A DNA stretch of 64,000 nucleotides from Spirilliplanes yamanashiensis (GTDB lineage: Bacteria; Actinomycetota; Actinomycetes; Mycobacteriales; Micromonosporaceae): assembly GCF_016863475.1 (NCBI RefSeq), contig NZ_BOOY01000003.1, positions 238,081 through 302,080 on the forward strand. Direction: 5' to 3'. Below are positions 7,734-18,500 of this stretch, piece after piece (the first letter of the stretch is position 1; the number at the start of each line of letters is the position of its first letter). The translations under genes were made by a program, and so were the position numbers. Under the pieces are notes generated by a model. It worked only from the letters and a program-made list of their open reading frames with translations, was not told where the DNA came from and did no database searches.

Positions 7734-9407
7734 ATGGACGCAGCCGACATCGCCGCCGGTCGCGAGCGCTGGCAGCGGCGCTACGACGCCGCCCGCACCC
7801 GGGACGCCGACTTCACCACCCTGTCCGGCAACGAGGTCGACCCGGTGTACGGGCCGCCGGAGGGCGCCGGGCTCCCCGGCTTCGAGCGCATCGGGTGGCC
7901 GGGCGAGTTCCCGTACACCCGGGGTCTGTATCCCACCGGCTACCGCGGGCGGACCTGGACGATCCGGCAGTTCGCCGGCTTCGGCAACGCCCGGCAGACC
8001 AACGAGCGCTACAAGATGATCCTGGCCGCGGGCGGCGGCGGGCTCAGCGTCGCGTTCGACATGCCCACCCTCATGGGCCGCGACTCCGACGACGCCCAGT
8101 CGCTCGGCGAGGTCGGGCACTGCGGCGTCGCCATCGACTCCGCCGCCGACATGGACGTGCTGTTCGACGGCATCCCGCTCGGCGACGTCACCACCAGCAT
8201 GACCATCTCCGGCCCCGCCGTGCCGATCTTCTGCATGTACCTGGTCGCCGCCGAACGCCAGGGCGCCGACCTCGGCAAGCTCGACGGCACCCTGCAGACC
8301 GACATCTTCAAGGAGTACATCGCCCAGAAGGAGTGGCTGTTCGCCCCCGAGCCGCACCTGCGCCTCATCGGCGACCTGATGGAGTACTGCGCCGCCGAGA
8401 TCCCGAGGTACAAGCCGCTCAGCGTCTCCGGCTACCACATCCGCGAGGCCGGCTCGACCGCCGCGCAGGAGCTCGCGTACACCCTCGCCGACGGCTTCGG
8501 CTACGTCGAGCTGGGCCTGTCCCGCGGCCTCGACGTCAACACGTTCGCGCCGGGCCTGAGCTTCTTCTTCGACGCCCACCTCGACTTCTTCGAGGAGATC
8601 GCCAAGTTCCGCGCCGCCCGCCGCATCTGGGCCCGCCGGCTGCGCGACGTGTACGGCGCCACCAGCGAGAAGGCGCTGTGGCTGAAGTTCCACACCCAGA
8701 CCGCCGGCGTCAGCCTCACCGCGCAGCAGCCCGTCAACAACGTCGTGCGCACCGCCGTCGAGGCGCTCGCCGCCGTGCTCGGCGGCACCAACTCCCTGCA
8801 CACCAACGCCCTCGACGAGACCCTCGCGCTGCCGACGGACGAATCCGCCGAGATCGCCCTGCGCACCCAGCAGGTGCTGATGGAGGAGATCGGCGTCACC
8901 AACGTCGCCGACCCGCTCGGCGGCTCCTGGTACGTCGAGGCGCTCACCGACCGCATCGAGGCCGAGGCGGAGGAGATCTTCACCCGCATCCAGGACCTCG
9001 GCCACGACGGCACGATGACCGCGGGCATCCTGCAGGGCATCGAGGACGGCTGGTTCACCGCCCACATCGCCGAGAGCGCGTTCGCCTACCAGCAGGCGCT
9101 GGAGAAGGGCGAGAAGAGGATCGTCGGCGTGAACGTGCACACCTCGACCGTCGCCAAGCCCCTGGAGATCCTGCGCATCTCGCACGAGGTGGAACGCGAG
9201 CAGAACCGCGTCCTGGCCGAACGCCGCGCCGCCCGCGACACCGCCGCGGTGACGGCCGCCCTGGACCGCATGGTCGCCGCCGCCCGCACCGACGCCAACA
9301 TGATCCCGGCGATGCTCGACGCCGCCCGCGCCGAGGCCACCCTCGGCGAGATCTGCGACGCCCTGCGCGGCGAGTGGGGCGTGCACCGGGAGCCGGCCCG
9401 CTTCTGA
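7734..9407 (+). CDS. icmA: Isobutyryl-CoA mutase large (catalytic) subunit
   Basis: A 557-residue member of the adenosylcobalamin-dependent acyl-CoA mutase family, with the substrate-binding TIM barrel but no C-terminal B12 domain (that would be a separate small subunit). Family hallmarks are [52 protein letters not shown] and [15 protein letters not shown]. Substrate choice can be read: Phe80 (RQF-AGFG) and Gln198 (YIA-Q-KEW) are the pair of isobutyryl-CoA mutase, where methylmalonyl-CoA mutase has Tyr and Arg. The enzyme interconverts isobutyryl-CoA and n-butyryl-CoA, linking valine breakdown to butyryl-CoA and polyketide starter units. The small subunit and the MeaI-type chaperone are not in this window. 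Confidence 0.93.
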   Translation: MDAADIAAGRERWQRRYDAARTRDADFTTLSGNEVDPVYGPPEGAGLPGFERIGWPGEFPYTRGLYPTGYRGRTWTIRQFAGFGNARQTNERYKMILAAGGGGLSVAFDMPTLMGRDSDDAQSLGEVGHCGVAIDSAADMDVLFDGIPLGDVTTSMTISGPAVPIFCMYLVAAERQGADLGKLDGTLQTDIFKEYIAQKEWLFAPEPHLRLIGDLMEYCAAEIPRYKPLSVSGYHIREAGSTAAQELAYTLADGFGYVELGLSRGLDVNTFAPGLSFFFDAHLDFFEEIAKFRAARRIWARRLRDVYGATSEKALWLKFHTQTAGVSLTAQQPVNNVVRTAVEALAAVLGGTNSLHTNALDETLALPTDESAEIALRTQQVLMEEIGVTNVADPLGGSWYVEALTDRIEAEAEEIFTRIQDLGHDGTMTAGILQGIEDGWFTAHIAESAFAYQQALEKGEKRIVGVNVHTSTVAKPLEILRISHEVEREQNRVLAERRAARDTAAVTAALDRMVAAARTDANMIPAMLDAARAEATLGEICDALRGEWGVHREPARF

Positions 9408-9551
9408 CCCACCCTCCGGTCCACGATGGACGGTGGCCGGCGTCGATCTCCGTGATGTCGGTCACCGGCCCGTTTCGGGACAGCGGGCAGCCCGGCGAAT
9501 CGCTACGTTGAGCCCTCGATTTGTGCTGAGCGCACCAAGACGGGGGATGTC

Positions 9552-12506
9552 GTGCTGCCGAATCCGTGGATCCCGCCTGCCCAAAAACGGCGGGCGATCG
9601 CCTCTTCGCTCCTCGTGGGCACCCTGCTGGCCGGCCTCGCCGCCGGCGGACCGGCGCACGCCGAACCGCCGCAGCCGCCCGCGCAGCCGGCCGCGCCCGC
9701 GGCGGCCGACGACCTCACCGCCGAACAGGCCGCGAGCGCCGAGGCGCAGCGCACCGGCGCGCCGGTCGAGGTGCTGGCGCTGCGCACCGAGGACGAGATC
9801 GTCGTGGCGAACCCCGACGGCTCGTTCACCAGCGAGGCCACCGCCGGCCCGCAGCGCGCCCAGCTCGCCGACGGCTCCTGGCAGGCCGTCGACCCGCGCC
9901 TGGAGCCCCGGGGCGGCTTCATCGTGCCGCGCGTCGGCGCCGCCGACCTCAAGCTCTCCGACGGCGGCGACACCACGCTGATCCGGCTCGCCGACGGCGA
10001 CCGGGCGATGGTGCTGGACTGGCCGCGCCCGCTGCCCGCGCCCCGTGTCGACGGCACGGTCGCCACGTACCCGGAGGTGCTGTCCGGCGTCGACCTGCGG
10101 GTCCAGGCCGCCTCGGCCGGCTTCTCGTACGTGCTGGTGGTGAAGTCGGCCCAGGCCGCCAAGAACGCGCACCTGGCCGACATCACGCTGAACGTGCGCG
10201 GCGAGGGCCTGACCGTGCGCGAGGCCGCGGGCGGCGGGCTCGAGGCCGTCGACGGCGCGGGCGAGCCCGTGTTCTCCGGCGCCGCGCCGGCCATGTGGGA
10301 CTCGTCCGGCGAGCGCAAGCCGCCGAAGACCCCCGACGTGCCGAACGGGCTGCCGGACGACCACGGCACCGCGCCGGTCGTCGTGAACGACGGCGCCGGC
10401 CCGATCGACCAGGCCGCGGCGCCGACGCCCGGCGACCGCACCGCCGACCTGCCGATGACCGTGACCGACGGCCAGGTCGCCGTGGTGCCCGACCCGGCGC
10501 TGCTGCGCGGCACCGACACCACCTACCCGGTCTACATCGACCCGGCCGCCAGCATCACCAAGAGCGACTGGAACTACGTCTCCGAGGACCGCCCCGGCAC
10601 GAAGTACCACAAGTTCGACGACGACGAGGGCGTCGGCTTCTGCTACCGGCAGGGCAGCGCCGTCTGCTCCACCTCCGGCTACGTCAACCGCATGTACTTC
10701 AAGTTCACGCCGACGAAGTCGCACTGGACCGAGCGCGTCGTCGACAAGGTCGTCTTCCGCGCGTACGAGACGTTCTCGTTCACCTGCAGCCCGAGCTGGA
10801 TCGACCTGCACCTCGTCGACGAGACCAAGGTCAACGCGAACCTCACGTGGAACAACAAGCCGTCCGACGGCGACCTCATGGTCGACCGCAAGGTGGCCTA
10901 CGGCCGCGGCTCGTCCTGCGACCCCGACTCCGACCCGTCCTGGGTCGAGTTCGCCGACAACGCCGACGAGACCGACGAGAACCTGACGAAGACCGTCCGG
11001 CCCCGGCTCGCCGCCGGCCGCGCCGTCGCGTTCTCGCTGGCCGCGAAGGACGAGAAGGACCCGAACAGCTGGAAGCGCTTCGAGGGCGACAACGCGACGC
11101 TGTCGGTCACCTACCGCAGCCGGCCGTCGAAGCCGTTCGGCGAGCGGATGACCGCCCCGGACAAGCCCTGCGTCACCGGCGCCGGGCGGCCCTTCCTGCC
11201 GAACGACAAGCCGGTGCTGGTGGCCCAGGCCACCGACCCGGACAGCCAGAACATCTCCGTCCGCTTCGTGCTCACCGACGTGACCACCGGCAAGGACGTG
11301 CAGACCACCACCGACGGCCCGAAGGCGTTCAAGGCCAGTGGCAAGAACGTCGACTACAAGGCGCAGGTCTCGCCCGACCTGGTGCACGGGCACACGTACA
11401 GGTGGCGCGCCATCGCCAAGGACGACAAGCTGGAGAGCCTGTCCTGGTCCGACTTCTGCGAGTACTCGGTCGACCGGGAGAAGCCGAACGCCGTCCCGGC
11501 CGTGACCTCCACCGACTTCCCGACCGACGCGGCCAACAAGAAGCCCGGCGAGCCCGGCAAGGTGGTCTTCGCCGCGAACGGCGTCAAGGACTCCGCGTAC
11601 GGCAACGACGTCGCCTACTACGAGTGGGCGATCGGCGACGACAACCCGCAGAACAAGGCCGTCCCGGCCGCGACCGGCGGCACCGCCGAGGCCACCGTCA
11701 CCGCGTCCACCTTCGGCCCGAACGTGCTGTACGTGCGCAGCGTCGACCGGGCGGGCAACCGCGGCGACGTCGCCCGCTACGTCTTCCGCGCCGTCCGCCC
11801 GTGCGACGACCCGGCCGCGGTGGCGTGCTCCGCGGCGGACTACCTGTTCGACGAGACCACGGGCACCACGGCCGCCGACACCTCCGGCAAGAACCGGCCG
11901 CTGACCCTCGCGGGCGTCGACCGGGTCGACGGCCAGCAGGCCACCGCCACCGACCGGACCGACCGCGCGGTGCGCTTCGACGGCGTCGCCGACTCCGCCT
12001 CGGGCGCCTCCGTCGTGGACACCCGGCAGGGCTTCACGGTCGCCGCCTGGGTGCGGCCGACCGCGCTCGGCAGGGACATGACGGTCGTCAGCCAGGCCGG
12101 CGCGCACAACAGCGGCTTCACCCTCGGCTACGCGGCCGACCGGCAGCGCTGGGTGTTCGGCCGGTACCGGCACGACGCCGTCAACCCCGCCGCCACCGAC
12201 CTGGTCGAGGTGGCCGCCAACACGATGGAGCCGCCCGCGGTCAACCAGTGGACGTACCTCGTCGGCTACTTCGACCCGGGCAAGAACCTGCTGACCCTCT
12301 ACGTCGACGGCCAGGAGGCCGGCGTCGCCACCTACACCGGCACGGTCTGGAACGCCGGCGGCGGGCTGCAGCTCGGCCGCGCCAAGGCCAACGACAAGTG
12401 GGTCGAGCCCTTCGCGGGCGACGTCGACGACCTGCGCGTGTACCCGGGCGGCCTGGACGCCGTCGACATCGACCAGCTCTGGCGTTCCAGCCGGCCGGTC
12501 GCGTGA
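9552..12506 (+). CDS. Secreted LamG-domain protein, partner of the RHS gene
   Basis: A 984-residue protein with a GTG start preceded by GGGGGATG. A signal peptide covers about residues 1-38 (basic start, hydrophobic core, A-H-A cleavage region). The first half holds a beta-rich region seen in DNRLRE-type and RHS-associated exoproteins (YPVYIDPAASITKSDWNYV, RMYFKFTP, NLTWNNKPS). A fibronectin-like middle part follows, and the last roughly 200 residues form a LamG-like jelly-roll fold (DGVADSASG, FTVAAWVRPTAL, WTYLVGYFDPG, GDVDDLRVYPGGL). LamG domains bind sugars or surface proteins. The gene ends 20 bases before the RHS gene, so the two form an operon. The protein is likely a surface or adhesion partner of the RHS toxin; this is inferred from conserved pairing. 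Confidence 0.85.
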   Translation: MLPNPWIPPAQKRRAIASSLLVGTLLAGLAAGGPAHAEPPQPPAQPAAPAAADDLTAEQAASAEAQRTGAPVEVLALRTEDEIVVANPDGSFTSEATAGPQRAQLADGSWQAVDPRLEPRGGFIVPRVGAADLKLSDGGDTTLIRLADGDRAMVLDWPRPLPAPRVDGTVATYPEVLSGVDLRVQAASAGFSYVLVVKSAQAAKNAHLADITLNVRGEGLTVREAAGGGLEAVDGAGEPVFSGAAPAMWDSSGERKPPKTPDVPNGLPDDHGTAPVVVNDGAGPIDQAAAPTPGDRTADLPMTVTDGQVAVVPDPALLRGTDTTYPVYIDPAASITKSDWNYVSEDRPGTKYHKFDDDEGVGFCYRQGSAVCSTSGYVNRMYFKFTPTKSHWTERVVDKVVFRAYETFSFTCSPSWIDLHLVDETKVNANLTWNNKPSDGDLMVDRKVAYGRGSSCDPDSDPSWVEFADNADETDENLTKTVRPRLAAGRAVAFSLAAKDEKDPNSWKRFEGDNATLSVTYRSRPSKPFGERMTAPDKPCVTGAGRPFLPNDKPVLVAQATDPDSQNISVRFVLTDVTTGKDVQTTTDGPKAFKASGKNVDYKAQVSPDLVHGHTYRWRAIAKDDKLESLSWSDFCEYSVDREKPNAVPAVTSTDFPTDAANKKPGEPGKVVFAANGVKDSAYGNDVAYYEWAIGDDNPQNKAVPAATGGTAEATVTASTFGPNVLYVRSVDRAGNRGDVARYVFRAVRPCDDPAAVACSAADYLFDETTGTTAADTSGKNRPLTLAGVDRVDGQQATATDRTDRAVRFDGVADSASGASVVDTRQGFTVAAWVRPTALGRDMTVVSQAGAHNSGFTLGYAADRQRWVFGRYRHDAVNPAATDLVEVAANTMEPPAVNQWTYLVGYFDPGKNLLTLYVDGQEAGVATYTGTVWNAGGGLQLGRAKANDKWVEPFAGDVDDLRVYPGGLDAVDIDQLWRSSRPVA

Positions 12507-12526
12507 GCAGCGGAGAGGACACGATC

Positions 12527-15500
12527 GTGAGAACAGGACGCAGAGCGCTCACGCTGACCCTCGCGGCGCTGGTGACGGCGACGCTGGGCATCACCGGGCC
12601 CGCCCGGGCCGAGGACCCGGTCGACGAGGCGGCGCGCGAGGCGCGCCGCCCGAAGACCGTCGAGATGGAGTCGACGCCCGTCGTCGGCGTACCCCTGGAC
12701 CCGCCGCTGGCCGTGGAGCCCGCGCCCGAGCCCGGTCCGGTCACCTGGCCGGCGGCCGGGGCGGCGACCGTCACCCTGCCGGCGCCGCTCAAGGGCCTGC
12801 GGGCCCTCGCGGCGGAGGGCCCCGGCACGCAGGCCGGCGACCTGCCCATCCGCATCGGCAGCCCGGCGGAGCCGGCGCCGCCGGGGGTCCCGCCCTCGGA
12901 CGGGCGCCCCGGCGCCGGCGCCGACGTGCCCGGCAAGGTCCGCGTCGAGGTGCTCGACCGGGCGACCGCCGAGCGGGCCGGCGTCGACGACGGCCTGCTG
13001 CTGTCGGTGGCGCGTGCCGACGGCCGCACCACCACCGGCGAGGTCGGCCTGGAGGTGGACTACACCCGCTTCGGGCACGCGGTCGGCGGCAACTGGGCCG
13101 ACCGGCTGGTCGTCAAGTCGCTGCCCGGCTGCGCGCTGACCACGCCCGACCGGCCCGAGTGCCGGGTGGCCACCCCGCTGCCCACCCGCAACAACCTGGA
13201 GAAGCGGCGCCTCGTCGCCGACGTGGCCGCCCCCGCCCCGGCGCCCGCGACCGGCGCGCGGGCGCTCGCCGCCGGCCGCGCGGGCCTGCTGTCCGTCTCG
13301 GCGGGCGCATCCGGCAGCACCGGCACGTTCGCCGCCACCAGCCTGGCGCCGTCCGGGTCCTGGCAGCACGCCGGCAACTCCGGCGGGTTCAGCTGGCAGT
13401 ACCCGCTGCGCGTGCCGCCGGCGCTGGCCGGGCCGTCGCCGCAGCTGGCGTTCACCTACTCGTCGGCGAGCGTCGACGGGCGCACCGGCTCCACCAACGC
13501 CCAGCCGTCGTGGATCGGCGAGGGCTTCGACATGAACGTCGGGTTCATCGAGCGGTCCTACCGGTCCTGCAAGGACGACGGCCACGACGAGCGCGGCGAG
13601 GAGAAGTACGACCTCTGCTGGGCGGGCGACAAGCTGACCATGTCGTTCGGCAGCCGCAACGGTGAGCTGGTCAAGAAGGCCGACAACGAGTGGCGGCTGA
13701 AGACCGACGACGGCACGAGGATCGTGCGGAAGACGGGCGGCTTCAACGACGACAACAACGACGAGTACTTCGTCGTCACCACCACCGACGGCACCCAGTT
13801 CCACTTCGGCAAGGGCAAGCGCACCGCCGAGGACACGACGAACACCAACTCGTCGTGGGAGGTGCCCGTCTACGGCGACGACGACAACGAGCCCTGCCAC
13901 GGCGACTCGTTCAAGGAGAGCCGCTGCAAGCAGACGTGGCGGTGGAACCTCGACTACGTCGTCGACACCCACGGCAACACGTCGACCTACTACTACGGCA
14001 CCGAGACCAACCGCTACGGCGCCAACCGCGACGACGTCTCCGTCGCCTACGACCGCGGCGGCCACCTCAAGCGCATCGAGTACGGCGAGCGCAAGGGCGA
14101 GGAGAACGACACCCGCGCCCCCGCCCAGGTCGTGTTCACCGTCGCCGAACGGTGCAAGGGCGAGGCGGCGGACTGCGAGGACAAGGACCTCGACGAGGAC
14201 TCGGCCAAGCGGTGGCCGGACGTCCCCGAGGACCAGATCTGCACCGACGAGGACAGCTGCGAGGACCAGTGGTCCCCGACGTTCTTCACCCGCAAGCGGC
14301 TCGACCGGGTCACCACGCAGGTGCTCGACGGCGCCGACTACCGCGACGTCGACGTGTGGGGCCTGGAGCAGTCGTACCCCGACCCGGCCGATGCCTCGAC
14401 CGCCGGGCTGTGGCTCGACGCCATCACCCACACCGGCAAGGGCAAGGGCGGCGACATCACGCTGCCCAAGACCACGTTCCAGCGCATCGGCCTGGACAAC
14501 CGCGTCGACCGCGACGGTGACGACCGGCTGCCGTACACCAAGTACCGCATCCGGGCGATCCAGTCGGAGTCCGGCGGCATCGTCTCCGTGAACTACCGCC
14601 CGGCGGAGTGCACCGCCTCCGAGAAGCGCGACCCGGCCACCAACACCAAGCGCTGCTACCCGTCGTTCTGGTCCAGCCAGGGCACCGCGGGGGAGAAGGA
14701 GGACTGGTTCCACACCTACGTCGTGGACTCGGTCGTCGAGGACGACCGGACCGACGACGGCGTCGACAAGGTGACCAGCTACCTGTACGACAAGGACGGC
14801 GTCGCCTGGCACTACGACGACAACGAGCTGACCAAGGCGAAGAAGAAGACCTGGAGCCAGAACCGCGGGTACCGCAAGGTCCGCACCATCACCGGCGCCG
14901 CCGGGTCGGTGCAGCTCGAGACCGAGTCGACTTACCTGCGGGGCATGGACGGCGACCGCAAGGGCGACTCGACCGAGGACGGCTACAAGGACGTCGCCGA
15001 GACCGCCACCGACGGCACCCGCGTCGCCGACGACAACCGGCTCCAGGGCTTCCTGCTGGAGCAGCGCACCCTCCGGGGCGTCGGCGGCCCGGAGGTCAGC
15101 GGTCTGGTCAACACGCCGTGGTTGTCCGCGCCGACCGCCACCGAGGGCGGCGACAAGGCGCGGCTCACCGGCATCGCCAAGACCGTCGCGCGCACCGCGG
15201 TCACCGGGGCCGCCAAGCCGCGCACCACGAGCATCACGCACCACTACGACGACGACCACGGCATGCTCGACTGGTCCAGCGACGCCGGCGACACCGACGT
15301 CGCCGGCGACGAGTCCTGCACCCGCACCTGGTACGCCCGCAACCCGGGCATCAACCTGCTGACCCTGGTCAGCCGCGTGCAGACCGTGGCGGTGCCCTGC
15401 GACCGGACCCCGTCCTTCCCGGCCGACCACATCTCCGACGTGCGCACCGCGTACGACGGCAAGGACGTCGGCGAGGCGCCCACCAAGGGCGACGTCACCC

Positions 15501-18500
15501 GCAGCGAGCAGCTGACGTCGTTCTCCGGTGGCAAGGCCGGCTACGAGAAGGTCTCGACGTCGCAGTACGACCGGTACGGCCGGCTGCGCTACTCGTGGGA
15601 CGCCGAGGACAACCGCACCGAGACGGCGTACGTCCCCGCGTCCGGTGGCCCCGTCATCGGCATGACCGTCGTCAACCCGCTCGGCCACACGGTCACGTCC
15701 ACGGTGGACCCGGCGTGGGGCCTGGTCACCGCGACCACGGAGACCAACGACCAGACCACGAACCTGCAGTACGACGGGCTCGGCCGGCTGCGCAAGGTGT
15801 GGCTCGCGGGACGCGACCCGAAGAACGACGTGCCGGACATCGCGCACGACTACACGATCCGCACCGACGGCCCCGTGGCCGTCACCACGAGGACGCTGAC
15901 GCCGAACGACGGCATCCGGGTCAAGCAGGCCCTCTACGACGGCCTGCTGCGCCCGCGCCAGAACCAGGAGGCCAGCCCGAAGACGGGCCGCCTGATCACC
16001 AGCACCGAGTACGACTCGCGGGGCCTGGCGATCACCCGGGTGGGCCCGTTCCACAACGCCGCCGACCCCGGCACCGACCTGGTCGACACCGGCGCCTCCA
16101 CCGAGGGCGTCCCCACCCGCACCGAGACCGTGTACGACGGCGCGGGCCGCGCCACCGACGAGATCTTCGTCGTGGCGGGCGAGGAGAAGTGGCGCACCCG
16201 CACCACGTACTTCGGCGACCGCACGAGTGTCGACCCGCCCACGGGCGACACCCCGGTCACGGTCCACACCAACGCCCAGGGCCTCACCACGAAGCTGCTG
16301 GAGTACAAGGGCACGGAGCCCACCGGGGAGGCCGACACCACCGTCTACTCCTACGACAAGGCCGACCGGCTGGAGAAGGTGAAGGACGCCGCCGGCAACG
16401 TCTGGAGCTACGGCTACGACCTGCTCGGCCGCCAGACCAGCGCGCAGGACCCCGACGCGGGCAGCCTGTCGCAGACCTTCACGTCGCTCGACGAGGTCGA
16501 GACCAGCACCGACGGCCGCGGCCGCACCCTGCGCTACACCTACGACGACATCAGCCGCCCGACGCTGCTCGAGGAGCAGACCACCAAGCCCGACGGCACC
16601 AGGAGCCTGACGAAGCTGGCGAGCTGGACGTACGACACCGCCAAGCTGGGCGAGGGCCGGCCGGCCACGTCGACCCGGTGGGTGGGCGCCAACGCCTACA
16701 CCACGGCGGTGACCGAGTACGACGTCGCCGGGCGCGCCAAGACGAACACGGTCACCATCCCCGCCGTCGAGAACAAGCTCGCCGGCACCTACACCGCCTC
16801 GGCCACGTACCGCATCGACGGCTCGCCCGACTCCACGACGCTGCCGAAGGCCGGCGACCTGCCCGAGGAGACCGTCCGGACCGGCTACAACTCCTACGGC
16901 CTGCCGTCGTTCCTGGGCAGCGGCACCAGCTACGTGCGCAACACCACCTACACCCGGCTCGGCGAGGTCGAGCAGCTGACGCTCGGCACGAGCAGCGCCA
17001 GCAAGTACACGTGGCTGACCTACGCGTACGAGCGCGGCACCCGCCGCCTGCACAACGTCATGGTCGACCGGGAGGCCGTCACCGGCAACGACGCCAACGT
17101 GACGTACGAGTACGACGCCGCCGGCAACACCCGGCGGATCGCCGACACCCCGACCACGGCCGGGTCCAAGGTCGACGTGCAGTGTTTCCAGTACGACTAC
17201 CTGCGCCGGCTCAAGGAGGCGTGGGCGCAGGGCAAGGACGGCTGCGCCGCCGCCCCGGCCCAGTCGGCGCTGGGCGGGCCCGCCCCGTACTGGCAGACCT
17301 TCGGCTACACCGTGTCGGGCGACCGCGAGACCGAGGTGAACCACGCCGTCAACGCCACGGCGACCGAGGTCCGCAAGACCTACCACCCGTACGGCGTGAA
17401 CCGGAAGCCGGCGCACGCCGTCGAGCGGACCGACGTCGCCACGGTGGCCGGCGGCAAGACCGTCACCACCGCCGACACGTACGCCTACGACGGCGCCGGC
17501 AACATGACCCGGCGCAAGCTGGGCGCCAACCCGGAGGAGACCTACGGCTGGGACGCCGAGGGCCGCCTGGCGGAGGTCAAGAAGGCCGGCACGACCACGG
17601 CGACGTTCCTGTACGACGCCGCCGGCCAGCGCCTCATCCGGCGCGACCTGGCCGGCAAGTCGGTGACCCTGTACCTGGGCGACACGGAGATCAAGCTCGA
17701 CACCTCCGTCGCCGACGTCACGAAGCAGAAGGTCACCGCCACCCGGTACTACTCGTTCGGCGGCCAGGCGGTCGCCATGCGCACCGCCGCGGGCGTGACC
17801 TGGCTGGCCGGCGGCCAGAACGGCACGGCCGAGATCGCGATCAACGCCTCGACGTCGGCGATCGTCCAGCGGCGCACCCTGCCGTTCGGCGGCGTGCGCG
17901 GCACCGCGGGCACCTGGCCGGGCGAGAAGGGCTTCGTCGGCGGCGCCATCGACGCCGTCAGCGGCCTGACCCACCTCGGCGCCCGCCAGTACGACCCGTC
18001 GACGGGCCGGTTCATCTCGGTCGACCCGATCATCGACTTCACCGACCCGCAACAGCTCAACGCGTACACGTACGGCCGCAACAACCCGTTCGCGTTCCCC
18101 GACCCGTCGGGCCTGTGGTGGGGCTGGAGCAACGTGGGCCACGCGGCCCTCGACATCGTCGGCCTGATCCCGGTGGTCGGCGAGGCGGCGGACGTCGTCA
18201 ACGGCGTCTGGTACCTGGCCGAGAAGGACTACGTCAACGCGGGCCTGTCGTTCGCCTCCGCCATCCCGCTCGCGGGCTACGCGGCCACGGCGGCGAAGGG
18301 CGCCAAGTACGTCGACGAGGCCGTCGAGGCGGCCGACACGGTCAGCGACGTCGCGAAGACCACCGACAAGGCGTCGGACGCCGGCAAGGCGGCCGACAAC
18401 GTCACCCCGCCGGCCACCCCGAAACCCAACCCGGCCCCGAAGCCGGCCCCACCGGCCAAGCCGAAGGACCCGCCGAAGGGCGCCAAGGACACCTCCCCGG

